Assembly (NCBI GenBank): GCA_964618455.1
Contig: CAZUAQ010000055.1
Location: 1-31,643, forward strand
Source: CAZUAQ01 sp964618455
GTDB taxonomy: Bacteria; Planctomycetota; Phycisphaerae; UBA1845; PWPN01
Reading direction: 5' to 3'
Length of the DNA stretch: 31,643 nt
A program made the translations under genes and the position numbers. Shown piece after piece: positions 22,326-29,800 of the stretch (position 1 is its first letter; every line of letters begins with the position of its first letter). Below the pieces are notes generated by a model. It had not been told where the DNA came from. It did no database searches and saw only the letters and a list, made by a program, of their open reading frames with translations.

Positions 22326-24443
22326 CTACGCTTCACCCTTGGCCTTCACGCCGCCGCGCGGTTCCTGCAAGGCGACGCCGAAGTCGTGGTAGCCGCGCAT
22401 CTGCACGCCCAGGACGTTGAAGTCGGCCTCGGCGGTTTCGATCGTGGGCGACTCCTGGCCGTTGAGGAACGCGACTTCGATCACGGGCAGATCGTTCGGA
22501 TCGGCGAGCAGGTACCACGCCTTGGCGCTCGAACCGGTGTACTGCGCGTTGGCCAGGTACCGGCTGACCTCGGCCCGGAACTTGCCCATGTGCGGGTTGG
22601 CCGTCGGCGTCTTCGTGTTGGCCGTCGTGTCGCGGAACTCCAGCGACTTGTAGAGCATCGTCGCCATCGCGCTGAGCGAGGTGGGTACGAGCAGGACCGC
22701 GGGCATGATGCCGATCGGCTTGCCGTCCGCGTCGACCTGGTCCATGAACGTCTGCTCGGCCAGGCTCAGCGCGTCGATGCCCAACTGGGTGTCGGCGCCG
22801 TCGATGTAGTTCTTGTTGGCGGCCTTGAAGAAGGTGGCGTTGTTCAGGAACGCGGTCCAGAACACGTCGTTGATCTTCAGGCCCGATCCGCGCCCCAGCT
22901 TGCGCGGCACCGTGGTGATCGCGCCGAGGTCATCGTTGATGACGTCGCGTCGGTCGATGGAAAGCAGCAGGCCGTAGGTGTCGGCCTTGTTGCTGTAGCT
23001 CTCCTCACCCAGCGTGCCATGTTTCAGCTCGCCACCGGGCGCAACCTGCTCGTACTGATCTTTGCCAATCAGCCGGTAACTCGTGACCGTCTTGAAGTCG
23101 CTGACGTTGCGGACCGAGCAGATGTTCCGCCACGTGCGTTCGACGCTGAAGAACCCTTCGAGCAGGAACTTGTTCGCGACGTTCGAGAGGATCCCGCCGA
23201 TGTCGATCGTCGAGAACGCCGCCTGCACGTTATGCCCGAAGGCATAGCGCAAGACCGACCGGCTGTCGCGGAAGTTGCGGCCGGTGTAACCATTCGCCCA
23301 CGCCGCCTCAAGCAGCAGCTCCTGCAGACCGATGCCGCCGCGGAACCGCTTGCTGGCTGCGTCGAGCGTCTTGTCGTCGTGGAGTTCCTCCACGTCCGCT
23401 AGCTTGGCGGTCAGCATGCACGCGGCCTCGAGGATCGCGCCGTCCATCGCCTGATCGATGACGTGCACGGCCGGCGCCTTGGGCCGCGACGCACGCAGCA
23501 CCTCGAGCTCGCACTTGTCCGTACTCCAGCCCTCGGCGATGGCCTGCTCCTCGATCTCCGGGCAGCGGCCGTTGCAGATCTTCCGAATCGCGGCCAACCG
23601 CTTCGTCTCGGCGATCGCCTTCGCGCGGATTTCCGGTACGGGATCAACCGGTGCGCTGACCTCCGGGCTGGTGTCGTTTCCCGTCTCGTCTTTCGTGGTG
23701 TCCGGCGCAGTCGCGGCCGTATCCTCAGTCTCGACGACGTCCGTGTTCTTGTTCTCATCCATGAATTGATTCTCCTGCCGTTGAGCCGCGATCCTTGCGG
23801 CCGTATTCCCATCTGCACCGAGGTCCACGAAACTGATCTCGCCGAGCAATGTCTTGCGTGCGACGTACAACGGGCCTTCGAATGCTCGACCGTTGACGGT
23901 GATCGACTTGCCGGCCCGTACAAACTCGGCCTGTTGCACGGAGGCCCCGAGCGACGCCTGCCAGGGAAAACCCCGCCTGCCACTCGCCACGACTTCCTTG
24001 GCTGCGACCGTGTCGCGCGACACGATGCCTTCAGCGACCAGCCGGCCGTTCTCGATGGCGATGCGTTCGGTGTGACCCACGCCGGCGTACATGCTGTGGC
24101 CGAACCGGACGGGCCGGCGCTGCGACGGGATCGTCAGCCCCTCGAAATCCACCACGACCGGGAAGCGCCAGCCTTCGACGCGCATCGCGTTGCCGGAGTA
24201 GGCGATCATGGTGAAGCGTGGGACGACCTCGCCGTCACCCTCGGCCTGGGCCGCTTCGATCATGATGTCGCCAGCGTCGCAGAGCAGATCGATATGCCCC
24301 TTGGCTGAAACGTCCGCCTGCTGCTGGCATACGGCCAGGCGCTGATCGTTGTCCGGGAACTCCCGCTTCACTACGTCATCCTCCATGCACCGCCGCACAA
24401 ACACCGCGCGCGGTTCACCTTCACGCCGCTTCGGCAACGGCAT
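22326..24443 (-). CDS. Fused prohead protease - major capsid protein
   Basis: The 705-residue product combines two head functions. Residues 1 to ~220 look like a Mu I/prohead-protease-like domain (RFTMIAYSGNAMRVEGW, VDFEGLTIPSQRRPVRFGHS, SLGASVQQAEFV, LGEISFVDLGADGNTAARIA), which would cleave the scaffold. From ~228 an acidic, Asp/Thr/Glu-rich linker begins, then a helical scaffold-like part. From ~380 to the end is a capsid-type domain (VERTWRNICSVRNVSDFKTV, LIGKDQYEQVAPGGELKHG, RGYHDFGVALQEPRGG). An internal ATG at 23760-23762 has its own ribosome site and would yield the 478-residue capsid part alone. The start overlaps the portal gene's end by 23 bases. Catalytic residues of the protease could not be fixed by eye. 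Confidence 0.88.
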   Translation of the reverse strand: MPLPKRREGEPRAVFVRRCMEDDVVKREFPDNDQRLAVCQQQADVSAKGHIDLLCDAGDIMIEAAQAEGDGEVVPRFTMIAYSGNAMRVEGWRFPVVVDFEGLTIPSQRRPVRFGHSMYAGVGHTERIAIENGRLVAEGIVSRDTVAAKEVVASGRRGFPWQASLGASVQQAEFVRAGKSITVNGRAFEGPLYVARKTLLGEISFVDLGADGNTAARIAAQRQENQFMDENKNTDVVETEDTAATAPDTTKDETGNDTSPEVSAPVDPVPEIRAKAIAETKRLAAIRKICNGRCPEIEEQAIAEGWSTDKCELEVLRASRPKAPAVHVIDQAMDGAILEAACMLTAKLADVEELHDDKTLDAASKRFRGGIGLQELLLEAAWANGYTGRNFRDSRSVLRYAFGHNVQAAFSTIDIGGILSNVANKFLLEGFFSVERTWRNICSVRNVSDFKTVTSYRLIGKDQYEQVAPGGELKHGTLGEESYSNKADTYGLLLSIDRRDVINDDLGAITTVPRKLGRGSGLKINDVFWTAFLNNATFFKAANKNYIDGADTQLGIDALSLAEQTFMDQVDADGKPIGIMPAVLLVPTSLSAMATMLYKSLEFRDTTANTKTPTANPHMGKFRAEVSRYLANAQYTGSSAKAWYLLADPNDLPVIEVAFLNGQESPTIETAEADFNVLGVQMRGYHDFGVALQEPRGGVKAKGEA
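23760..23776 (-). promoter_or_regulatory. Internal ribosome binding site and start within the protease-capsid gene
   Basis: AGGAG at 23772-23776 lies nine bases before an in-frame ATG at 23762-23760 (codon 228). It falls exactly between the protease domain and the capsid part. Starting here gives MDENKNTDVVETED and the rest of the capsid protein without the protease. This would allow capsid subunits to be made in excess over the fusion. Confidence 0.7.
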
Positions 24444-25944
24444 CCTCGTCCTCCGTGTCCTCGTCGGTGGAAGCGTTCGATTGGGCCTGCTCCGTGCTCA
24501 GTCCCAGTTCACGCATCAGCGCGACCTCGCGCGCCCGCTGGCGCAATTCGCTCTCCCAGTCCAGGCCTGCTTTGGCGTACTCCGCCGCGAGCGTCGTCGT
24601 GTTACTGGCCAGTCGCGTCGCCTGCGCATTGGCTTCCTTGGCCGGATCGACGTGCTCGAAGCCGTCCCAGAACCATTGATGCGGGAACTCGGCGTCGAGT
24701 GTGCGCACCGATTGCGGCAGGTAACCTTCGATCAAAACCGCCTCGTCGAGCCACGCCTTGAACACGCGGTCGAGTACCACGTCACCGAGGTACGCCTGGT
24801 CGATACGAATGGCTTTGAAAAACGCTTGATGATCCAGCCGGCCGGAGGCGTAGTTGTAGCCCGATGAATTGCCGGCCGCGATGTTGAACGGCATGTTCAG
24901 GCAGCGCGAGATCTCGTTGATCACTTCGTGCTTGAAGTCGCCGTAAACGGTGGTGGGTTGCTCGGCCTTGACCTGACCGATCTTCCAGCCGAACGGCATG
25001 GTCATCCAGGTACCGCGGTCCATCTCGACGGTGTCCAGCGGCTCCACTTCCGAAGCCTCCGTGTCCGCCGGCGCGTCGGTGTAGATCACGCCGCTGGGTA
25101 AGGCCGCCTGCTCTGCCGAACCGAGCACGGCTAGCGTGTAGCGTCGCAACATCGCGAACAGCGACAGCGAACTGGTGATCTCGGGAATCCCCCGGACCTG
25201 GCCGGGGCGCTCGGCCCGGAACAGGTGGATCACACTGTCGGCCGGCAGAAGGTCGTAGTCGAAACTGGACGGAAGCGCGCCGTTGTCGCCGGGATGGCGC
25301 TTCAGTACGTAGTACGCGATCGGGTTACCGAACTCGTCGAGAACAACGCCGTCGGCGCTGTTGCTGCCGTTGTGCGCGACCGGCCACGGACTCGCGACCT
25401 GGTCGGCCTCGATCGGTCGCAGATCGAGTTGAACGGGAGCGTCGATACGCGGATTGGTGGCCAGCAGGCTGAACACTTCGCCGCTCTCGCACTGCGCGAT
25501 CCGCATCGTGCGGAGCTTATGCGCGAGCCCGACCGCCTTGGCCCACCGCGCGAATTCTTTCTCGATCAGCCGATTGGCCTCGGGATCGTCGGTAAGCACC
25601 TGAAGCCGCGGCCCCGTGCCAACGACGTAGTTCGCCAGCGTCAGCACTATGCCCTTGGCATAGCTGTTGTTGGCGACCTCGTACCGAGACCGGCTGCGCA
25701 GAATGCGCCGCACCTCGGCGTTGGCGGCTGCGTTGGCCGAAAGGTGATCGGCGTGAGTCCAGTGGCGGCGGTTCTCGTAAGTGGTCTGGGCGGCGTCATA
25801 CTTCGCGCGGAGTCTGGAGCCCGGAGTCGGCAGGCGCAGAAAGCGAAAACCGTGCCGTCCCTGGCCGCGACTTCCGCCGAGCATCCATTCTCGAATTCGC
25901 CTCAGCATCCTTGCTCCAGACTCCGAACCCCGGACTCCGCTCAC
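24421..25944 (-). CDS. Lambda-type phage portal protein
   Basis: The portal forms the dodecameric ring through which DNA enters and leaves the capsid. The sequence has lambda gpB-like features: RLRAKYDAAQTTYENRRHW, VANNSYAKGIVLTLANYVVG, TGPRLQVLTDDPEANRLI, RIAQCESGEVFSLLATNP, RPGQVRGIPEITSSL and KHEVINEISRCLNMPFNIAA. The length, about 500, is normal. The first start, GTG at 25944, overlaps the previous stop as GTGA. An ATG ending at 25908 has GGAGCAAGG upstream and would remove 12 residues. Both starts lie within an inverted repeat. The C-terminus is acidic (DEDTEDEDAVAEAA) and overlaps the next gene by 23 bases. Confidence 0.92.
   Translation of the reverse strand: MSGVRGSESGARMLRRIREWMLGGSRGQGRHGFRFLRLPTPGSRLRAKYDAAQTTYENRRHWTHADHLSANAAANAEVRRILRSRSRYEVANNSYAKGIVLTLANYVVGTGPRLQVLTDDPEANRLIEKEFARWAKAVGLAHKLRTMRIAQCESGEVFSLLATNPRIDAPVQLDLRPIEADQVASPWPVAHNGSNSADGVVLDEFGNPIAYYVLKRHPGDNGALPSSFDYDLLPADSVIHLFRAERPGQVRGIPEITSSLSLFAMLRRYTLAVLGSAEQAALPSGVIYTDAPADTEASEVEPLDTVEMDRGTWMTMPFGWKIGQVKAEQPTTVYGDFKHEVINEISRCLNMPFNIAAGNSSGYNYASGRLDHQAFFKAIRIDQAYLGDVVLDRVFKAWLDEAVLIEGYLPQSVRTLDAEFPHQWFWDGFEHVDPAKEANAQATRLASNTTTLAAEYAKAGLDWESELRQRAREVALMRELGLSTEQAQSNASTDEDTEDEDAVAEAA
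25807..25940. repeat. Imperfect inverted repeat of GGAGTC motifs in the 5' end of the portal gene
   Basis: The arm 25807-25828 matches the reverse complement of 25916-25940 at 18 of 22 positions. Each arm has GGAGTC at both ends, and 87 bases lie between them. The arms encode the variable N-terminal residues of the portal (GVRGSESGA and PTPGSRLRA), upstream of its conserved region. It may be a pair of short dispersed repeats inserted near the gene start or a hairpin that affects translation. Confidence 0.75.
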
Positions 25945-26135
25945 ACCGCGCCAGGCGGCGACACCTTCGTCCGCCGCACACCCAGCCCCTTCTTGGCCGC
26001 CTCCTTCGACGACAGGTACCGATCCGCCTCGATCTGATCCTTCAGATCGTGCTGCTCGACGCTGCCGGAGTCCCCGCTGGCCTTCTTCGGGCCCTCGGCG
26101 TTGGTTTTGATTGCGTCATCAAGGGAGTCGGTCAT
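25941..26135 (-). CDS. Small protein in the gpW position
   Basis: The start at the ATG ending at 26135 is chosen because GGAG lies eight bases upstream; earlier GTG and ATG codons at 26144 and 26141 are too close to it. The 64-residue protein is hydrophilic: DDAIKTNAEGPKKASGDSGS, then DLKDQIEADRYLSSKEAAKK and GLGVRRTKVSPPGAV. It lies between terminase and portal, where lambda-like phages carry the small head-joining protein gpW, and its length matches gpW. The C-terminal 'DLK.QIEAD.YL..K.A.KKGLG.R..K..PPG' is a pattern I associate with this slot. Similarity to gpW itself is not evident. Confidence 0.7.
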   Translation of the reverse strand: MTDSLDDAIKTNAEGPKKASGDSGSVEQHDLKDQIEADRYLSSKEAAKKGLGVRRTKVSPPGAV

Positions 26136-26238
26136 GGTCATCACTCCGCGGGCGCGCCCGTCATAGAGTGATTACCCGCTCAGCCCGAAATCTCGCCGCC
26201 TGAAGATGAGAAACGCCCACTTCGTACCAGATCTGGTA

Positions 26239-26418
26239 TCAGATGATCTTTTCGCGCGTGGTAATCGCTTGGCCGCAGTGTCGACACCGCTTGCGGCGCA
26301 CGATCCCGTCGTGTCGCGGGCGCGTATAGACCGTGAGAAAGTGCCGGCAGCCGCAGCGACGACAGACCAGTCCCTGGTGCCTCGGTTCGGATGTCGGCGT
26401 CGCACTGACCTGGGTCAT
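26239..26418 (-). CDS. 59-aa NrdR-like zinc-ribbon protein
   Basis: This small gene starts at the ATG ending at 26418, which shares one base with the terminase stop (TGATG), and ends at TGA 26239-26241. The protein has two Cys pairs: VCRRCGCRHFLTVYTRPR (Cys19, Cys22, plus Cys24) and RKRCRHCGQAITTREKII (Cys45, Cys48). The arrangement 'CxxC ... IVRRKRCxxCxxxITTRE' resembles the N-terminal zinc ribbon of NrdR, without its ATP-cone. The protein probably binds zinc and nucleic acid. Its packing between terminase and gpW-position genes suggests a role in packaging or late regulation. About 100 bases follow before the next gene with nothing assigned. Confidence 0.78.
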   Translation of the reverse strand: MTQVSATPTSEPRHQGLVCRRCGCRHFLTVYTRPRHDGIVRRKRCRHCGQAITTREKII

Positions 26419-28688
26419 CAGGCTCTGCTCCGTTGAATCTCGGAAAGGCGGAGGCGCCGTCGCGGCCGTGCTGGTAGAGTCGCTGTCCCGAACAGCGTCG
26501 CGCCCTGCATGGACGCGGCGACCGCGTTGCCGACGAGGCAGTCCAGCCAGTGGTTATTGAGGCCGTCGGCCCGGAGTTTCCACTCGTCGACCGTCCGGCC
26601 ACGGCCCTCGGTCTTGACGCGGTACTCCGCCGTCAGGTGCTCGGACAGCAGGCGGTGCTGCTCCACCTGGCGACCAAAGAGCGACAGGCAACCGGGATCG
26701 CCCATCGCCACGGCAAGCCGCGCGTGGATGAAGGACTTCCAGTAGTTCGTATCGAACACCACGTGACGGACGGCGCGCTTGCCTCTGACGACCGGGATGC
26801 GCCAGTTCAACCCGACGCGGTCACCGCGTTTGCGCTTGTACTCGCTGAACGGAATGCTTGACGCGCCGACGTACCGCCCGTGGCTCGGAATCACGATGCC
26901 GGCGTGCTTGCTCTGCCGGCAGAACTGATACACCACGTCCGACGACTGGCCCCAGTTCGCGTCGATCAGGCAACGGTCAATTCGCACCATGGCGCCATCG
27001 TCGCGGCGCCATTCCTTGCCGATCGTGCGATCCGTCAGCCGTTCCAGGCCGGCGAAGATCGCACCCTCCAATCCCGCCCGGGGTGCAGCCATCGCCAACG
27101 TGCGGCGCACGTCACGAAGTGTGAAGTAGGCCCTCTTCTGGTCCGGCTCGGTGCCGTAGTCGATCACATAACCCGTAAAGCCGTCCTCCCACGCCACCAC
27201 GAGCCAGAACAACGCCTTGGCCTGCACGTCGATGAACATCGTCAGGTGCGTGCAGCCGATCGGGACGTCGCCGCGGGCGTGACCGTTAACCTTCGTCGCA
27301 ATCTGATCAGCGGTGAGCAGATCGTCGTCGGGCACGTCCTCGGGCAACGGTTCATTCTGGTACTCGGCGAAGAATGCGGCCTCGCCACGGTCGAGCTTCA
27401 GATCGATCGCATGCTGAATCGCCGAAAGTTCATCTGGATGATGTCGCTCGGGCCAGGCGATGATAGCGCCTTCGTCCATCTCCTCACGATGCGAGCGATA
27501 GAACTCCGTCGCTTCGGCGATCCCGCGATCGGCTCGCATGCCCTCGCGCCACAGCTCGGCGTACTTGTCCCACAGCGCCTCGTTCGCCGGCCAGGCGTAG
27601 ACCATCTTCGTGCGTTGCCCCTGCCATTGCGGGTGCTTGTCGCGATCGAGAATACGGTCGGCCATGTCCTCAGGGCGCACGACGGTCAGCGTCATGAGGC
27701 CGGCGATCTTCTTGCCCGGGCCGGCCAAGCCGAGAATAGCACCGGCCAGGATGCGTTCGCGGGTCGCGCACTGACTGGGGCTGCGTGCCGATTCGTCCGT
27801 CTGCGGATCATCGATAAGCACGAGTGACGGCCGGACACTGCTACCGTCGGCGCGCTTGTGCTTCATGCCGCGAATGCGCCCGGTGATTCCCGCGACGCGG
27901 ATGATTCCACCGGCGGCCTTGCTGCCCGGAATCGTGGGCAACACGATCTCGCGAGCGGTCCAGCCGATGTGCGTCTGCTCGCCCTGGTAGAGTTGCCCGG
28001 CCGCACGCTGGTGGATGCCCTCCAACTTGTGGATCGGGTAGACGACCTCCGGGAAGTCCTCCAGCAGCAGCTCGTTATGCTCGAGCTCCGACTTCATCGA
28101 ATCGAGCATGTTCGCGGCGTGCTCTTCGTCGGAACCGATCAACGCGACGAACTCGCGGTGACCGTACATCAGCGCCCAGAGACAGGCGATCTCGCATAGT
28201 GAGGTCTTGCCGCTGCCGCGCGGCATCGCCATCGCGAACAGCCCGCCTTCGAGCACAGCCAACTCGATCTTGGAGATGACTTTCAGATGGTCCGGCGACC
28301 ACGGCAGGTGAAACGTCTGCGGAAAATACTGCTCGCAGAAGAAGCGAAAGTCGCGTTCAGCCTGGGCCTTCCGCACCGCGTTCACCACGACGGGCAGCTC
28401 GCCGATGTCCCGGCCCGACAGCGACATCTCCGCATTGCGCGCCCGGGCGCGTTCTTTCATCGCCTCGTAACCGGTCAGACTTCCAGGTTCGGTCTTGGGT
28501 CGGTGACGTTCGAGGACCAGCCACGCGGTGTATCGCAGCAGATCGACCGTCTTGCCGTCACCGATGCGCAGGCCGGCCCGACTGCGATGGCGATGCAGTT
28601 GGCGCTCGCTGATCACCTCGCCGAGCGGCGTCGAGTTCAGCAATTGCACCAGTTGCGTCGGTCGGAGTTTGCGAGGATCAATCGCCAC
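26418..28688 (-). CDS. Phage terminase large subunit with N-terminal Nu1-like DNA-binding domain
   Basis: The 756-residue packaging motor has Walker A PRGSGKTS at about 156-163 and Walker B LIDDPQ at about 291-296. The C-terminal nuclease part includes FIDVQAKALFWLVVAWEDG, RIDRCLIDANWGQSSDVVYQ and DGLNNHWLDCLVGNAVA. Acidic residues in these stretches (in FIDVQ, LIDANWG and NHWLDC) are candidates for metal binding. It is longer than most large terminases because of an N-terminal ~65 residues (PTQLVQLLNSTPLGEVISER, then RSRAGLRIGDGKTVDLLRYT). These resemble the winged-helix of Nu1-type small subunits. The start overlaps the previous gene's end by 11 bases. Confidence 0.92.
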   Translation of the reverse strand: MAIDPRKLRPTQLVQLLNSTPLGEVISERQLHRHRSRAGLRIGDGKTVDLLRYTAWLVLERHRPKTEPGSLTGYEAMKERARARNAEMSLSGRDIGELPVVVNAVRKAQAERDFRFFCEQYFPQTFHLPWSPDHLKVISKIELAVLEGGLFAMAMPRGSGKTSLCEIACLWALMYGHREFVALIGSDEEHAANMLDSMKSELEHNELLLEDFPEVVYPIHKLEGIHQRAAGQLYQGEQTHIGWTAREIVLPTIPGSKAAGGIIRVAGITGRIRGMKHKRADGSSVRPSLVLIDDPQTDESARSPSQCATRERILAGAILGLAGPGKKIAGLMTLTVVRPEDMADRILDRDKHPQWQGQRTKMVYAWPANEALWDKYAELWREGMRADRGIAEATEFYRSHREEMDEGAIIAWPERHHPDELSAIQHAIDLKLDRGEAAFFAEYQNEPLPEDVPDDDLLTADQIATKVNGHARGDVPIGCTHLTMFIDVQAKALFWLVVAWEDGFTGYVIDYGTEPDQKRAYFTLRDVRRTLAMAAPRAGLEGAIFAGLERLTDRTIGKEWRRDDGAMVRIDRCLIDANWGQSSDVVYQFCRQSKHAGIVIPSHGRYVGASSIPFSEYKRKRGDRVGLNWRIPVVRGKRAVRHVVFDTNYWKSFIHARLAVAMGDPGCLSLFGRQVEQHRLLSEHLTAEYRVKTEGRGRTVDEWKLRADGLNNHWLDCLVGNAVAASMQGATLFGTATLPARPRRRLRLSEIQRSRA

Positions 28689-28920
28689 GGGCGGACATCT
28701 CCTTCACCAACCAAGCCGCGTAATGAACCATGTTGATCGTGCCGTCCGGGTTCGCCGGCGCGCCGGCAGCGATGTCCATCTCGATCATCTCCGCGCTGAC
28801 GATCTGCCCGGCGGCGGCGGACAACAACCGCGCAGCATCCGCCACGGACAGCGCGGTCGGGTTCATCGCGGCCTGCGCGGGTGGCACGGACGCCTCACGA
28901 TTCGGCTGTGCTTCATTCAT
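28678..28920 (-). CDS. Small terminase-like/Nu1-like DNA-binding protein
   Basis: I choose the ATG ending at 28920, with GGGAG five bases upstream, giving 80 residues (an in-frame ATG at 28932 adds four). After a Pro/Ala-rich lead comes ALSVADAARLLSAAAGQIVS and AEMIEMDIAAGAPANPDGTI, followed by NMVHYAAWLVKEM. The plan 'S..DAA.LL, a second helix, G.P.N.DGT.....YAAWLV' resembles Nu1-type small-terminase DNA-binding domains. It is immediately upstream of the large terminase, with an 11-base overlap, so it would be the first gene of the structural operon. A small terminase role is likely from position. Confidence 0.72.
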   Translation of the reverse strand: MNEAQPNREASVPPAQAAMNPTALSVADAARLLSAAAGQIVSAEMIEMDIAAGAPANPDGTINMVHYAAWLVKEMSARGD

Positions 28921-29030
28921 CCCGGCTCCCATTCATCCCGTTCGCACTGACGTACAAAAAACCTGCGAACAACTCTGGAATCTGGCGAGAATCGCCTTGA
29001 GCTTTCGGCCCGCCCGTGGCTTGATGGACC

Positions 29031-29050
29031 TGCACGCAATGGGGCGTGCA
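29031..29050. promoter_or_regulatory. Inverted repeat just before the HARE-HTH gene
   Basis: TGCACGC at 29031-29037 and GCGTGCA at 29044-29050 are exact reverse complements around a 6-base loop. The repeat ends six bases before the ribosome site (AGGAG at 29056-29060). It could be an operator for a repressor or a 5'-UTR hairpin. It lies between divergent genes (28920 and 29067), where promoters for both directions are expected; I could not identify convincing -10/-35 pairs. Confidence 0.6.
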
Positions 29051-29066
29051 GAAACAGGAGATTCAC

Positions 29067-29549
29067 ATGAGCAAGAAGAAGACGACGAAGCGGAAGGTCA
29101 CGAAGAAGGCCACACCGGCCAAGCAGGCAACGCCCGCCCGCAAACCCGCGAAGGGTAGGGCCCAAACCGCCAAGCCCGATGCAGGCAAGGCCACCGGCGC
29201 GGCGCCGCGCATCGACCGGCTGGACGGCGAAGCACTGGTCGACGCCTCGCGCCAGCAACGCCGCAACAGCAAGGCCAAGGACGCCGCCAAGGGCGCGACC
29301 GACAAACCGAAGCGAACCAGCGCGCTCGACGCGGCGGCCGAGGTTCTGCGGAAGGCCGGCGAACCGATGACCTGCAAGGCGATGATCGCCGCGATGGCCG
29401 AGCAGGGTCTGTGGACCAGCCCCGGTGGCGCGACTCCACACGCGACGTTGTACAGCGCCATCCTGCGCGAGACACAGAAGAAGGGCGCCGACGCTCGGTT
29501 CCGCAAGGTCGACCGCGGGCAGTTCGCGTTCGTCGGGAAGGAGGCGTGA
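29067..29549 (+). CDS. HARE-HTH protein with Lys/Ala-rich histone-like N-terminus
   Basis: The ATG at 29067 has AGGAG six bases upstream, so seven residues of the longer frame are removed; the protein has 160 residues. The first ~50 are Lys/Ala/Thr/Pro-rich (KKKTTKRKVTKKATPAKQAT), like eukaryotic or bacterial H1-type tails that bind DNA non-specifically. Residues ~84-160 form a winged helix of the HARE-HTH type (SALDAAAEVLRKAGEPMTCK, GGATPHATLYSAILRE, FRKVDRGQFAFVG), a family linked to DNA modification or restriction. The next gene follows after 3 bases in the same direction. It runs divergently from the structural operon and may be a regulator or nucleoid-type protein. Confidence 0.82.
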   Translation: MSKKKTTKRKVTKKATPAKQATPARKPAKGRAQTAKPDAGKATGAAPRIDRLDGEALVDASRQQRRNSKAKDAAKGATDKPKRTSALDAAAEVLRKAGEPMTCKAMIAAMAEQGLWTSPGGATPHATLYSAILRETQKKGADARFRKVDRGQFAFVGKEA

Positions 29550-29552
29550 CCG

Positions 29553-29768
29553 ATGGAACCTCGCAGATTGGAGCGCGGCGAACTGACCCGGATCATCATC
29601 GGCACGGTCGCGGCCCAGGACAAACCGATCACGGCGCGGCGGCTGACCGAGCTCCTCAACGAGTGGGGGATCGGCGTGACGACGAAGCAGATGTCCGTTC
29701 GCCTGAACGAACTCGCGAATGACGGTCGTATCGAACGGGTCTCGAAGGGCCTGTTTGAAGGAGTGTGA
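29553..29768 (+). CDS. 71-aa winged-helix-like protein
   Basis: AAGGAGG lies about eight bases before the ATG. The protein reads MEPRRLERGELTRIIIGTVA, then AQDKPITARRLTELLNEWGI, VTTKQMSVRLNELANDGRIE and RVSKGLFEGV. The order of helices with a closing 'L..DGRIERVSKGLFE' wing is a small winged-helix domain of the kind that binds DNA or partners with HARE-HTH proteins. It is 3 bases downstream of the HARE-HTH gene, so the two are probably co-expressed and may work together. It ends 32 bases before the convergent methyltransferase stop. Specific target unknown. Confidence 0.75.
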   Translation: MEPRRLERGELTRIIIGTVAAQDKPITARRLTELLNEWGIGVTTKQMSVRLNELANDGRIERVSKGLFEGV

Positions 29769-29800
29769 TCCCCGGCGATTCGAAACGGCGATTGCTGACA

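Noticed and set aside
22386..23402. 338-aa plus-strand frame opposite the capsid gene
   Set aside because: It is antisense to a clear capsid protein, and its composition is that of a mirrored GC-rich gene.
26172..26405. 77-aa minus-strand frame overlapping the zinc-ribbon gene
   Set aside because: It is out of frame with the clean CxxC reading frame at 26239-26418, has no ribosome site and carries no domain.
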